The notes under the pieces: model-generated
What the model saw: only the letters and a program-made list of their open reading frames with translations
What the model was told of the DNA's origin: nothing
Databases searched by the model: none
Part shown: positions 1-7,678 of the stretch, piece by piece
Layout of the letters: every line of letters begins with the position of its first letter
Position numbering within the stretch: position 1 is the first letter of the stretch
Origin: JAGVSZ01 sp019137045
GTDB lineage: Bacteria > Pseudomonadota > Gammaproteobacteria > Burkholderiales > SG8-39
Direction: 5' to 3'
Assembly: GCA_046347635.1 (NCBI GenBank)
Contig: JAXMFT010000006.1
Location: 124,001-188,000, forward strand
DNA length: 64,000 bases
Translations under genes and position numbers: made by a program

Positions 1-276
1 CGCGCGCGCGAAGTCGGGCCCGTAGGGCTGCGCGCTGCGGCCCTGCAGGATTCCGACCAGGTTGATCGCCGCGTCGCAGCCCCCGAGCAGGCGCTCGAGC
101 GTCGGCGCGTCGTGCACGTCGGCCTGCACCACCTCGACGGTGGGCAGCATGATGAGGTGGCGCGCGCGCTCGCGCCGGCGCGTGGGTACGACGACGCGGT
201 CCCCGCGGGCCGCGAGGCGGGCGACGATGTGGCGGCCGACGAAACCGGAGCCGCCGAGGACGCAGATCCTGGCCAT
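1..276 (-). CDS. NAD(P)-binding SDR-type protein, complex I NDUFA9-like (3' end cut by window)
   Basis: The first 92 codons of a minus-strand gene start at the ATG ending at 276 and run off the window edge. The protein opens with a short beta strand and the dinucleotide-binding motif GGSGFVGRHI, then PTRRRERARHL, a VVQADVHD segment and AAINLVGILQG, the layout of atypical short-chain dehydrogenases of the NDUFA9 / NAD-dependent epimerase family. Such proteins bind NAD(P)H; in bacteria they are often annotated as complex I NDUFA9 subunit family but a role in complex I is not shown. The lytic transglycosylase gene begins its reading frame 50 bp away on the same strand and could be cotranscribed upstream of it. 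The C-terminal part, which would settle substrate class, is missing. Confidence 0.75.
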   Translation of the reverse strand, partial: MARICVLGGSGFVGRHIVARLAARGDRVVVPTRRRERARHLIMLPTVEVVQADVHDAPTLERLLGGCDAAINLVGILQGRSAQPYGPDFARA

Positions 277-326
277 GGCGAGACGGAAAGGAAGGCCGCG
301 GCGCGGGGGTCGCGCCGCGAGTCCGG

Positions 327-2348
327 CTATTCTAGCGCCGCCTGCCCGGTGATCGTGGCGGCGTAGCCTTCGCCGTTGCGGCGCGGGGCGATGGTGCCGA
401 GCCGGGACTTGAGCGGCTTCAGCGCGCCGCCGCCGTACAGCGCCGCGTAGTACATCGTGTTGCTCAGCACCTTCTTCACGTAGTCGCGCGTCTCGTTGAA
501 GGGGATGGTCTCGGCGTAGATCGCCCCCTCCAGCGGGCGGTCGGCCTTCCACTTGCGCGCGCGCCCCGGCCCGGCGTTGTACGCGGCCGCGGCGAGCACC
601 GGGCTGCCGTCGAGTTCGTCCAGCACGTACCTGAGATAGCTCGTGCCGAGCGCGACGTTCACCTCCACGTCGGTGACGCGCGCCGGCGTGTAGTCCTTCA
701 TCCCGGTCTGGCGCGCCACCCAGCGCGCGGTGGCCGGCATCAGCTGCATGAGGCCCGAGGCGCCCGCAACCGAGCGCACGTCGGGGATGAACCGGCTCTC
801 CTGGCGCACGAGGCCGAGCACGTACGGCTCGTCCAGGCCCTGGGCGCGCGCGCGCTGCGCGAACACCTCGCGGTACGGCGCGAGGAAGCGCACGCTGAAG
901 TCGTGCGTGCCGACGGTGCGGTCGGCGGTGTTGATCGCGCGGTCCCACGCTTCGGCGCGGCGCGCGAACTCCGCCGCCGCGAGGAGCTGCTCGTCGTCCA
1001 TGCCGCGCAGCGCCCAGTTCCACTCGCGCACGCCCTCGACGCGCTGCTGCAGCCGCAGCAGCGCGAGTCCGCGCTGCAGCCCCGGGTTCGCCGCCATGCG
1101 GGCGACCGCCTCCTCGCTCGGGGCGTAGCCCCGCGCCGGGACCACGAACGGCTGGCCGAGCTCTTCGGCGGCGAGCTTGCCGTAGAAGTTGTGCCCGGCG
1201 GCGAGACGGGCGAAGAGCGCCGCCGCGGCCTCGTTGTCGCCGGCCGCGCGCAACGCGCGCCCGCGCCAGTAGGTCCAGGCCGGCTCGTCGCGCTGCAGCG
1301 GGCTCATCCGCTCGCTGACGGCGCGCACCGTCGCCCAGCTCTCCTCGCGCAGCGCGGCGCGCACCCACCACTCGAGCTGCTCCTCCGACAGCGCGGCGCC
1401 GTCGGCGCGCGCGTACCAGTCGAGCGCCGCGGGCAGGTGCCGCTTCGCGCCCTGGGTGGCGATCTGGCCCCAGACCCAGGCCTGGTCCTCCGCCGGCAGC
1501 CGCTCCTGGAGCTTGCGCGACAGGTGGCTCGGCGCCGCCTCGGGATCGCTGCGCGCGGCGCGGGCGAACGCGAACAGGAGGAGCTCGCGATTCGCGCGCT
1601 TCTTCAGGTCGAGCTTGTCGGCGCGCTCGATGAACCCGATCGGCGCGCGCCGGATGGCGTCGAGCGTGCGCTCGTCGGGCGTCTCGCCCGCGGGCAGGTA
1701 GTGGATCGCCCGCCGCGCGGCCGTCATCTGCCCCGCCTCGAGCAGGCCGCGGACGCGGTCCCACACCTGGCGCGCGCCGAGCCGGCCGGCGACGATCTCG
1801 GCCTCGGCGAGCGGCACGCAGCTTTCGGGGAGCTCGCGCGGCGTCGCCCAGAGCGGCCGGAACTCCTCCAGCGCCGACGCATCGCCGCGCGCCCAGCGCG
1901 CCTGCAGCGCGTAGCAGGTGAGCTCGGGTTCCTCGCCCGCGAGGGCCGGGTACTCGGTCTCGAACGTGGCCCAGTCCTGGCGCTTGCCGAGGCTCTTCAG
2001 CCAGTCGCGGCGCAGCTGGTCGGCGAGGTAGGTGCCCTGATGCCGGACGAGGAACTCGCGCAGCTGCGCGGCCGACGCTTCCTCGAGCTTCATGCGCAGG
2101 AGGTAGTACTCGACGTAGGGCTCGAGCACGTAGCCGCGCAGGTGCGCGGCCTGCTCGGCGACCTTCGCGTACTGCCCGACGCGGAACGCCTCGCGCGCCG
2201 CGAGGAAGCGGTCGTCGTCCGTCATCGCGGCCGCGCGCGTCTTGGCGCTCGCCTTGCCGTTCCCCTGGGCGTGCAGCGGCGCCGCGCCGGCGAGCGCGAG
2301 GGCGAGCGTGAGGGCGAGCGTGAGGCCGAGCAGCGGAAGGCGTACCAT
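327..2348 (-). CDS. slt: Soluble lytic murein transglycosylase (GH23)
   Basis: Cleaves the MurNAc-GlcNAc bond of peptidoglycan with formation of 1,6-anhydro-MurNAc in the periplasm. The 673-residue protein starts with a hydrophobic signal peptide of about 27 residues ending near APLHA, then a long alpha-helical superhelix (about residues 50-490) typical of Slt70, and a C-terminal GH23 domain. The catalytic glutamate is Glu517 in RQESRF; the downstream GLMQLMPATA and AAYNAGPGRA motifs are the standard GH23 signature. Length fits E. coli Slt70 (about 645 residues). The start lies 86 bp from the divergently transcribed cyclo-ligase gene, so both must share this small promoter region. Confidence 0.93.
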   Translation of the reverse strand: MVRLPLLGLTLALTLALALAGAAPLHAQGNGKASAKTRAAAMTDDDRFLAAREAFRVGQYAKVAEQAAHLRGYVLEPYVEYYLLRMKLEEASAAQLREFLVRHQGTYLADQLRRDWLKSLGKRQDWATFETEYPALAGEEPELTCYALQARWARGDASALEEFRPLWATPRELPESCVPLAEAEIVAGRLGARQVWDRVRGLLEAGQMTAARRAIHYLPAGETPDERTLDAIRRAPIGFIERADKLDLKKRANRELLLFAFARAARSDPEAAPSHLSRKLQERLPAEDQAWVWGQIATQGAKRHLPAALDWYARADGAALSEEQLEWWVRAALREESWATVRAVSERMSPLQRDEPAWTYWRGRALRAAGDNEAAAALFARLAAGHNFYGKLAAEELGQPFVVPARGYAPSEEAVARMAANPGLQRGLALLRLQQRVEGVREWNWALRGMDDEQLLAAAEFARRAEAWDRAINTADRTVGTHDFSVRFLAPYREVFAQRARAQGLDEPYVLGLVRQESRFIPDVRSVAGASGLMQLMPATARWVARQTGMKDYTPARVTDVEVNVALGTSYLRYVLDELDGSPVLAAAAYNAGPGRARKWKADRPLEGAIYAETIPFNETRDYVKKVLSNTMYYAALYGGGALKPLKSRLGTIAPRRNGEGYAATITGQAALE

Positions 2349-2434
2349 GCAGTCGAGCTTACTTTCGATAACCCCATGAAGCGTATGAAGAATAGCACAG
2401 CGTTGCCCGAATTTCGCCAGAATTGGCGGGCCGC

Positions 2435-3115
2435 ATGACGCCCGACGAGGTCAAGGCGTGGCGCAAGTCGCTGCGCGCGCACCTGATCGCCGCGCGCAGC
2501 GCGCTGGACGCGGAGACGCTGTTGCGCCACCGCGAGCGCATCGACCACAACCTCGAGCGCGGGTTCCCCGGCCTCGCCCGCGGCGTGCTCGCGTTCTGCT
2601 GGCCCTACAAGGGCGAGTACGACGCGCGCTTCCTCGCGCGCACCCTGCGCGCGCGCGGCGCGCTCACCGCCCTGCCGGTCGTGGTCGCCCCGCGCTTGCC
2701 GCTCGCCTTCCGCGAGTGGCATCCCGGCGTGAAGCTCGTCGCGGGAGTGCTCGGCATCCCCTATCCGGCCGACAGCCGCGAGGTCGCGCCCGACGCGGTG
2801 ATCGTGCCGCTGGTCGGGTTCGACGACGCAGGCTACCGGCTCGGCTACGGCGGGGGTTACTTCGACCGCACGCTCGCCGCGCTCGCGCGCAAGCCGGTCG
2901 TGGTCGGCGTCGGGTACGAGAGCGCGCACCTCGACACGATCCACCCGCAGCCGCACGACATTCCGATGGACTGGATCGTCTCCGAGCGCGGGGTCTACCG
3001 GCGCGACGGGGAGAGGCTCGAGTTCCTGGGTGCGCCGCTCGCGGGCGAAGCGAGCGCGCTCAGCTCGCCGGTGTGCTACGCGGGCGAGATCGACCCGGGC
3101 TACTTCGGGCGCTGA
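2435..3115 (+). CDS. fau: 5-formyltetrahydrofolate cyclo-ligase
   Basis: ATP-dependent conversion of 5-formyl-THF to 5,10-methenyl-THF, returning the storage folate to the one-carbon pool. The 226-residue protein has the family signature GYGGGYFDRTLA around residues 145-156 and PLVGFDDAGYRLG just before it. I chose the ATG at 2435; a TTG four codons upstream is possible but has no better ribosome site. In gammaproteobacteria this gene follows 6S RNA; here the upstream gap is only 86 bp and leaves no room for it. It converges with ilvA, with 7 bp between stop codons. Confidence 0.9.
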   Translation: MTPDEVKAWRKSLRAHLIAARSALDAETLLRHRERIDHNLERGFPGLARGVLAFCWPYKGEYDARFLARTLRARGALTALPVVVAPRLPLAFREWHPGVKLVAGVLGIPYPADSREVAPDAVIVPLVGFDDAGYRLGYGGGYFDRTLAALARKPVVVGVGYESAHLDTIHPQPHDIPMDWIVSERGVYRRDGERLEFLGAPLAGEASALSSPVCYAGEIDPGYFGR

Positions 3116-3122
3116 CCCGGCC

Positions 3123-4634
3123 TCAGCCCAGGAACAGCCGGTAGGACGGGTTGCGCGACTCGTCGACGTACGGGTAGCCGAGCTTGCGCAGGAAGGCACG
3201 GAACTCGCGCATCTCCCGCGGCGGCACCTGCATGCCCACGAGCACCCGCCCGTAGTCGGCGCCCTGGTTGCGGTAGTGGAAGAGGCTGATGTTCCAGTCC
3301 GAGCGCATGTTGGACAGGAACCGCATCAGCGCGCCCGGGCGCTCCGGAAACTCGAAGCGGTAGAGCAGCTCGTTGTCCGCGCGCGCGCAGTGGCCGCCGA
3401 CGAGGTGGCGCACGTGCAGCTTCGCCATCTCGTTGTCCGAGAGATCGAGGGTCTTCAGGCCGCGGCGGCGCAGCGTGCGCAGCAGCCGGGCGGTCTCGTC
3501 CCGCCCGCGCACCTCGACGCCGACGAACACGTGCGCCTCGACCGGGCCGGCCATGCGGTAGTTGAACTCGGTGATGTTGCGCGCGCCGAGGGTGGCGCAG
3601 AACGTCTTGAAGCTGCCGGGCCGCTCCGGGATCGTTACCGCCAGGATCGCCTCGCGGTGCTCGCCGACCTCGGCGCGCTCGGCCACGAAGCGCAGGCGGT
3701 CGAAGTTCGCGTTCGCGCCGCTCGCGATCGCCACCAGCTCGCGGTCGCGCACGCGAGTGCGCTCGACGTAGCGCTTCGCGCCGGCGACCGCGAGCGCGCC
3801 CGCCGGCTCGAGGATCGAGCGCGTGTCCTCGAACACGTCCTTGATCGCCGCGCAGGTCTCGTCGGTGTCGACCAGGACGATGTCGTCGACGAGCGCGCGC
3901 GCGATGCGGAAGGTCTCCTTGCCCACCTGCTTCACCGCGACCCCGTCGGCGAAGAGGCCCACGTGCGGCAGCACCACGCGCCGCCCGTCCGCGATCGAGC
4001 GCTTCATCGCGTCGGAGTCGACCGGCTGGACGCCGATCACCTTGATGCCGGGCTGCAGGCGCTTCACGTACGAGGCGACGCCCGACACCAGGCCGCCGCC
4101 GCCGATCGCGACGAAGACGGCGTGGATCGGCCGCGCCGACTGGCGCAGGATCTCCATGCCGATGGTGCCCTGCCCGGCGATGACGTCGGGGTCGTCGAAC
4201 GGATGGACGAACGCGAGCCGCAGGCGCCGCTCGAGCTTGCGCGCGTGCTCGCGCGCGTCGCTGTAGGAGTCGCCCCGGAGCACGACCTGCGCGCCGCGGG
4301 CGGCAACCGCCTCGAACTTGATGCGCGGGGTGGTCACCGGCATCACGATCACCGCGCGGCAGCCGAGCCGCTGCGCGGCGAGCGCCACGCCCTGCGCATG
4401 GTTGCCGGCGGACGCGGCGATCACCCCGCGCCTGAGCGCGTGCGCGGGCAGGTTGGCCATCTTGTTGTACGCGCCGCGCAGCTTGAAGGAGAACACCGGC
4501 TGCATGTCCTCGCGCTTCAGCATGACGCGGTTCCCGAGCCGCGCCGAGAGGTTGGGCGCGAGCTCGAGCGGCGTCTCGACCGCGACGTCGTAGACGCGGG
4601 AGTTGAGGATGCGCGGGAGGTAATCGATCGGCAT
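3123..4634 (-). CDS. ilvA: Threonine ammonia-lyase, biosynthetic
   Basis: PLP enzyme that deaminates L-threonine to 2-oxobutanoate, the first step of isoleucine synthesis. The 503-residue protein has the PLP lysine at Lys51 in SFKLRGAYNK, the substrate motif SAGNHAQGVA near residue 78, and the phosphate-binding glycine loop AIGGGGL. After about residue 325 come two ACT-like regulatory domains (starting near ERPGSFKTFC and ERPGALMRFL), the arrangement of isoleucine-inhibited biosynthetic enzymes rather than the short catabolic TdcB type. Length matches the E. coli enzyme (514). It stands alone, facing away from the heme-sensor gene downstream on the other strand. Confidence 0.94.
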   Translation of the reverse strand: MPIDYLPRILNSRVYDVAVETPLELAPNLSARLGNRVMLKREDMQPVFSFKLRGAYNKMANLPAHALRRGVIAASAGNHAQGVALAAQRLGCRAVIVMPVTTPRIKFEAVAARGAQVVLRGDSYSDAREHARKLERRLRLAFVHPFDDPDVIAGQGTIGMEILRQSARPIHAVFVAIGGGGLVSGVASYVKRLQPGIKVIGVQPVDSDAMKRSIADGRRVVLPHVGLFADGVAVKQVGKETFRIARALVDDIVLVDTDETCAAIKDVFEDTRSILEPAGALAVAGAKRYVERTRVRDRELVAIASGANANFDRLRFVAERAEVGEHREAILAVTIPERPGSFKTFCATLGARNITEFNYRMAGPVEAHVFVGVEVRGRDETARLLRTLRRRGLKTLDLSDNEMAKLHVRHLVGGHCARADNELLYRFEFPERPGALMRFLSNMRSDWNISLFHYRNQGADYGRVLVGMQVPPREMREFRAFLRKLGYPYVDESRNPSYRLFLG

Positions 4635-4859
4635 GCGCGGCGCGCGGGACGCGGTCGGGGACCCAGCGCGGGCGCTACTCTAAGCAAAACGCCCGGGCGG
4701 CGCAAAGGCGGCGCCCCGTCTCGGTGCGGCGCTCGAGCGTGATCGATTCCTCAGTCGCGTGTAACGCAGTCCGTCACAGCGGTACGTGTTCCTGTCGCGT
4801 CCTGGCTCCGGGACATACGGTACGGCCTCCCAGGAGTACGCACACACAGGAGAAGAAGA

Positions 4860-5738
4860 ATGTCACTGCGGTTGAAGTTCAACCTGAGCCTGCTCGCCGT
4901 CATGGCGCTCGGGCTCGCCCTCTCGAGCTTTCAGCTGAACCGGGTGCTCGAGAAGAACGCGCGCGACGAGGTCATGCACGAAGCGGGGCTACTGATGGAG
5001 TCGGCGCTCGCGATCCGCGCCTACACCGTCGACCACGTGCGCCCGCGCCTCGAGAAGCAGCTCGCCGAGGAGTTCATGCCGCAGACGGTGCCGGCGTTCG
5101 CCGCCACCGAGACGCTCACTGCGCTGCGCAAGAAGTATCCCGAGTACGCCTACAAGGAAGCGACGATCAACCCGACGAACCCGCGCGACCTGGCCGAGGA
5201 ATGGGAAGCGAAGATCGTGGAGGCGTTCCGCGCCGACCCGGCGACGCGGGAAGTGAACGGCGTGCGCCCGACGCGTACCGGGCCGAGCCTCTACGTCGCG
5301 CGGCCGATCCAGATCTCCAACCCGGCCTGCCTCGCCTGCCACAGCGAGCCCAAGGCCGCGCCGGCGTCGATGCTGAGAACGTACGGCGAGCAGGCGGGCT
5401 TCGGCTGGAAGCTGAACGAAATCGTCGGCGCGCAGGTCGTGTCGGTCCCGATGGCGGTGCCGATGCAGCGGGCGCGCACCACCTTCTACACCTCGATCGG
5501 CGCTCTGGTGGCGATCTTCCTCGCCATGTTCGTCATCCTGAACATCATGCTCGACCGCCTCGTCATCAAGCCGATCGTGCGCATGTCGGCCGCGGCCGAC
5601 GCGATCAGCGGCGGCAACTTCGAGGTCGGCGCGCTCGACGCCTCGGGCACCGACGAGGTCGCGAAGCTCGCGCAGTCGTTCAACCGCATGACGACGAGCC
5701 TCGCGAAGGCGATGCAGATGCTGCGCGCGAAGAAGTGA
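4860..5738 (+). CDS. Tll0287-like (DUF3365) heme-binding sensor domain with HAMP, no output domain
   Basis: The 292-residue protein has an N-terminal membrane helix (about residues 4-24), a periplasmic region of about 180 residues with one c-type heme motif (Cys157-Leu-Ala-Cys160-His161), a second membrane helix (about 213-236) and a HAMP-like segment (about 237-287). This is the DUF3365/Tll0287-like plus HAMP architecture usually found at the front of histidine kinases or cyclases. Here it stops right after HAMP, so any signal must pass to a separate partner. A clear AGGAGAAGAAG ribosome site precedes the ATG. The 225-bp gap upstream holds no gene I can support. Redox or ligand sensing is inferred from the family. 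Confidence 0.82.
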   Translation: MSLRLKFNLSLLAVMALGLALSSFQLNRVLEKNARDEVMHEAGLLMESALAIRAYTVDHVRPRLEKQLAEEFMPQTVPAFAATETLTALRKKYPEYAYKEATINPTNPRDLAEEWEAKIVEAFRADPATREVNGVRPTRTGPSLYVARPIQISNPACLACHSEPKAAPASMLRTYGEQAGFGWKLNEIVGAQVVSVPMAVPMQRARTTFYTSIGALVAIFLAMFVILNIMLDRLVIKPIVRMSAAADAISGGNFEVGALDASGTDEVAKLAQSFNRMTTSLAKAMQMLRAKK

Positions 5739-5779
5739 GCGTGCGGCACGCCCTACGTACGGCCTGAAGCGGCACGCAG

Positions 5780-6283
5780 ATGGCGAGCGTAACGCTCAGC
5801 CCGGCGCTGCTCGAGGCGCTCGTGCAGCGCGCGGCCGCCTCCCTCGGGCCGATCGCCAGCCTGTTGGTGGAGCAGGCTGCGGCCGCCGGCGGCGGTATCG
5901 AGGAAGTCCGCAGGCGCGTCGCGGACCAGATGGAGCCCGCCGCCGCGAAAGCGTTTCTCGCCGCGACCGAGTCGCTCGCCGCCAAAGCAGGTGCCGTCGC
6001 CCGGGCACCCGCGCCACCCCCCGCGACGCCGGCGGCAGCGCCCCCGGCGACCGCGACGCTCGACCGGAGCAACCCGGGGCTGGTCCACGCGCTCGACCTC
6101 GAGCTGACGGCGCGCGTGGGTCCGAGCGGGCACAGGCTGGTCCAGGAGGCCGCACGCAGGTGTCGCACGACGGTGCAGTTCTACTTGCGCCTCGCGGCGC
6201 AGGTCGACGACCTCGACCTCAAGGTGCAGCTTTCCCGACGCGCGGCCGACGAAGCAGCCGCACGCTCCGCACCCAAGACCTGA
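5780..6283 (+). CDS. Hypothetical protein, helical domain resembling the C-terminal module of bacterial Ser/Thr kinases (DUF8082-like)
   Basis: 167 residues with no signal peptide or membrane span. Two helical segments are joined by an Ala/Pro-rich linker (about residues 75-98). The first segment (LLEALVQRAAASLGPIASLL and following) resembles the small helical module seen at the C-terminus of some proteobacterial protein kinases and cyclases, in which a conserved LGPIA precedes a helix ending in an AFL motif; here MEPAAAKAFLAA fits. That link is from memory and weak. It lies 41 bp after the heme-sensor gene on the same strand and may be cotranscribed, so it is a candidate partner, but no function can be assigned. 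Confidence 0.5.
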   Translation: MASVTLSPALLEALVQRAAASLGPIASLLVEQAAAAGGGIEEVRRRVADQMEPAAAKAFLAATESLAAKAGAVARAPAPPPATPAAAPPATATLDRSNPGLVHALDLELTARVGPSGHRLVQEAARRCRTTVQFYLRLAAQVDDLDLKVQLSRRAADEAAARSAPKT

Positions 6284-6346
6284 CGCGATCCGGCTTGCGC
6301 CGCGCCGCCGGCGCCAGTAGCGTGCCGGGCTTTCCGCCCCGCCGCC

Positions 6347-6763
6347 GTGGACCCCGCCAGCCTGATCGGCCCCGACGCGAGCCTCTGGTCGCTCGCCGCC
6401 GCCTCGTTCCTCGCCGCCACGCTGCTGCCGATGAGCTCGGAGGTGGCGCTGTTCGCCGTGCTCAAGGTGCATCCGCAGCTCTTCTGGCCGGCGATCGGCG
6501 TGGCGACCGCGGCGAATACGCTCGGCGGGATGTCCACCTACCTCGTCGGGCGCTTCCTCGCGACGCGCAAGCCGCTGAAGCACGTGGACGCGGTGGAGCG
6601 ATGGGGCCCCGCCGCGCTGCTCCTCGCGTGGGCGCCGCTCGTCGGCGACGCGCTGTGCGTCGCCGCGGGCTGGCTCAAGCTGAACTGGGTCGCCGCGGCC
6701 GCGTTCCAGGCGCTCGGCCGCGGTGCGCGCTACGCCCTCGTCGCGCAGGGCGCAGCGCTCTAG
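6347..6763 (+). CDS. YqaA family small membrane protein (DedA/VTT-like)
   Basis: 138-residue membrane protein starting at GTG; no ATG is available nearby that keeps the first helix. It has about three hydrophobic segments. FLAATLLPMSSEVALFAVL, then GVATAANTLGGMSTYLVGRF and later RWGPAALLLAWAPLVGDAL reproduce the YqaA pattern: a re-entrant-type LLPxSSE segment, NTLGG, and a WAPLVGD motif near the end. The family is related to DedA/SNARE-associated proteins; its cargo or lipid role is not established. The stop lies 13 bp from the convergent stop of the methyltransferase-like gene. Confidence 0.78.
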   Translation: MDPASLIGPDASLWSLAAASFLAATLLPMSSEVALFAVLKVHPQLFWPAIGVATAANTLGGMSTYLVGRFLATRKPLKHVDAVERWGPAALLLAWAPLVGDALCVAAGWLKLNWVAAAAFQALGRGARYALVAQGAAL

Positions 6764-6776
6764 GAACGGCCGGGCG

Positions 6777-7652
6777 TCAGGCGCCCCGGATGCGGCTCGC
6801 GCTCCAGTTGACCTTCGCGCCGCCCTGCGCGGCGGTGGTGCCTTCCATCCGGTCGCCGGCGGCGCGGCCGCTGAACTGCCGCTTGACCCCGTTGCCGTCG
6901 ACGAACGCGAACGCGACGTCGGCGCCGCGCAGCCGGGTCTCGGTCAGGGGATAGGACTTGCCGTCGAGCCGCGCGGTGCCCGAGATCTTCTGGAAGGTCT
7001 GCTTGAGCGAGACCTGCCACTTCTGCTCGCCGCTGCCGGCCGGCACCGACAGCGCCCAGTCGCCCTGCACCTTCGCCGGAACGATCCACAGGTACGCGTC
7101 GCGCCCCTCGACGGTGGCGGTCTGGTCGGGCTCCCAGTCCTCCATCGTGAACGCGTGCGAGACGATCCGCGTGCCCGGGCGCAGGTCGAGGATCTTCGGG
7201 CGCAGCTTGATGTTCAGCGTGGGCAGCAGGTACATCGTGATGACGCTCGCCTTGCTGAAGTCGGTCTCGAAGATGTCGGCCTTGACGAACTTGGCCCGGT
7301 CCGAGACGCCCGCCTTCTCGGCCGCCTTCACCGAAATTGCGACCATGTCGGGGTTGTACTCGATGCCCAGGGCGGTCGCGCCGAACTTCTGCGCCGCCGC
7401 GATCACGGTGCGGCCGTCGCCCGAGCCGAGGTCGATGACGTAGTCGCGCGCGGTGACGTTGGCCATCCGCAGCATGCGCTCGACCAGCGCCTCCGGCGTC
7501 GGCACCCAGACCACGTCCTTGCCGGCCTGGCCGACCTGCGGCTGGTACTCGTCCTTCTTGTCCGCCCCGGCCTGCGCGAACGCCGGGCCCTGAAGCGCGA
7601 TCAACGACACCGCGACGGCGAGCGCGGCCGCGTTCTTCCACTGATTGCCCAC
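6777..7652 (-). CDS. Exported class I SAM-dependent methyltransferase-like protein
   Basis: 291 residues. The start is a GTG ending at 7652, chosen because AAAGGAGG sits seven bases upstream; the open frame continues further but that part is only antisense to uvrD codons. The N-terminus is a typical signal peptide (KNAAALAVAVSLIALQGPAFA, cleavage before QAGA). The next domain (about 40-190) is a Rossmann methyltransferase: DYVIDLGSGDGRTVIAA is motif I and LGIEYNPDM the acidic loop for the SAM ribose. The last 100 residues are a beta-rich extension (SGTARLDGKSYPL, VAFAFVDGNG). A SAM-fold protein sent to the periplasm is unusual, because SAM is cytoplasmic. It lies 26 bp downstream of uvrD. Confidence 0.8.
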   Translation of the reverse strand: MGNQWKNAAALAVAVSLIALQGPAFAQAGADKKDEYQPQVGQAGKDVVWVPTPEALVERMLRMANVTARDYVIDLGSGDGRTVIAAAQKFGATALGIEYNPDMVAISVKAAEKAGVSDRAKFVKADIFETDFSKASVITMYLLPTLNIKLRPKILDLRPGTRIVSHAFTMEDWEPDQTATVEGRDAYLWIVPAKVQGDWALSVPAGSGEQKWQVSLKQTFQKISGTARLDGKSYPLTETRLRGADVAFAFVDGNGVKRQFSGRAAGDRMEGTTAAQGGAKVNWSASRIRGA

Positions 7653-7678
7653 TGGACGACCTCCTTTGGATGAGTTGC

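Noticed and set aside
2349..2434. 6S RNA upstream of the cyclo-ligase gene
   Set aside because: The 86-bp gap is too short for the roughly 180-base RNA and shows no long hairpin.
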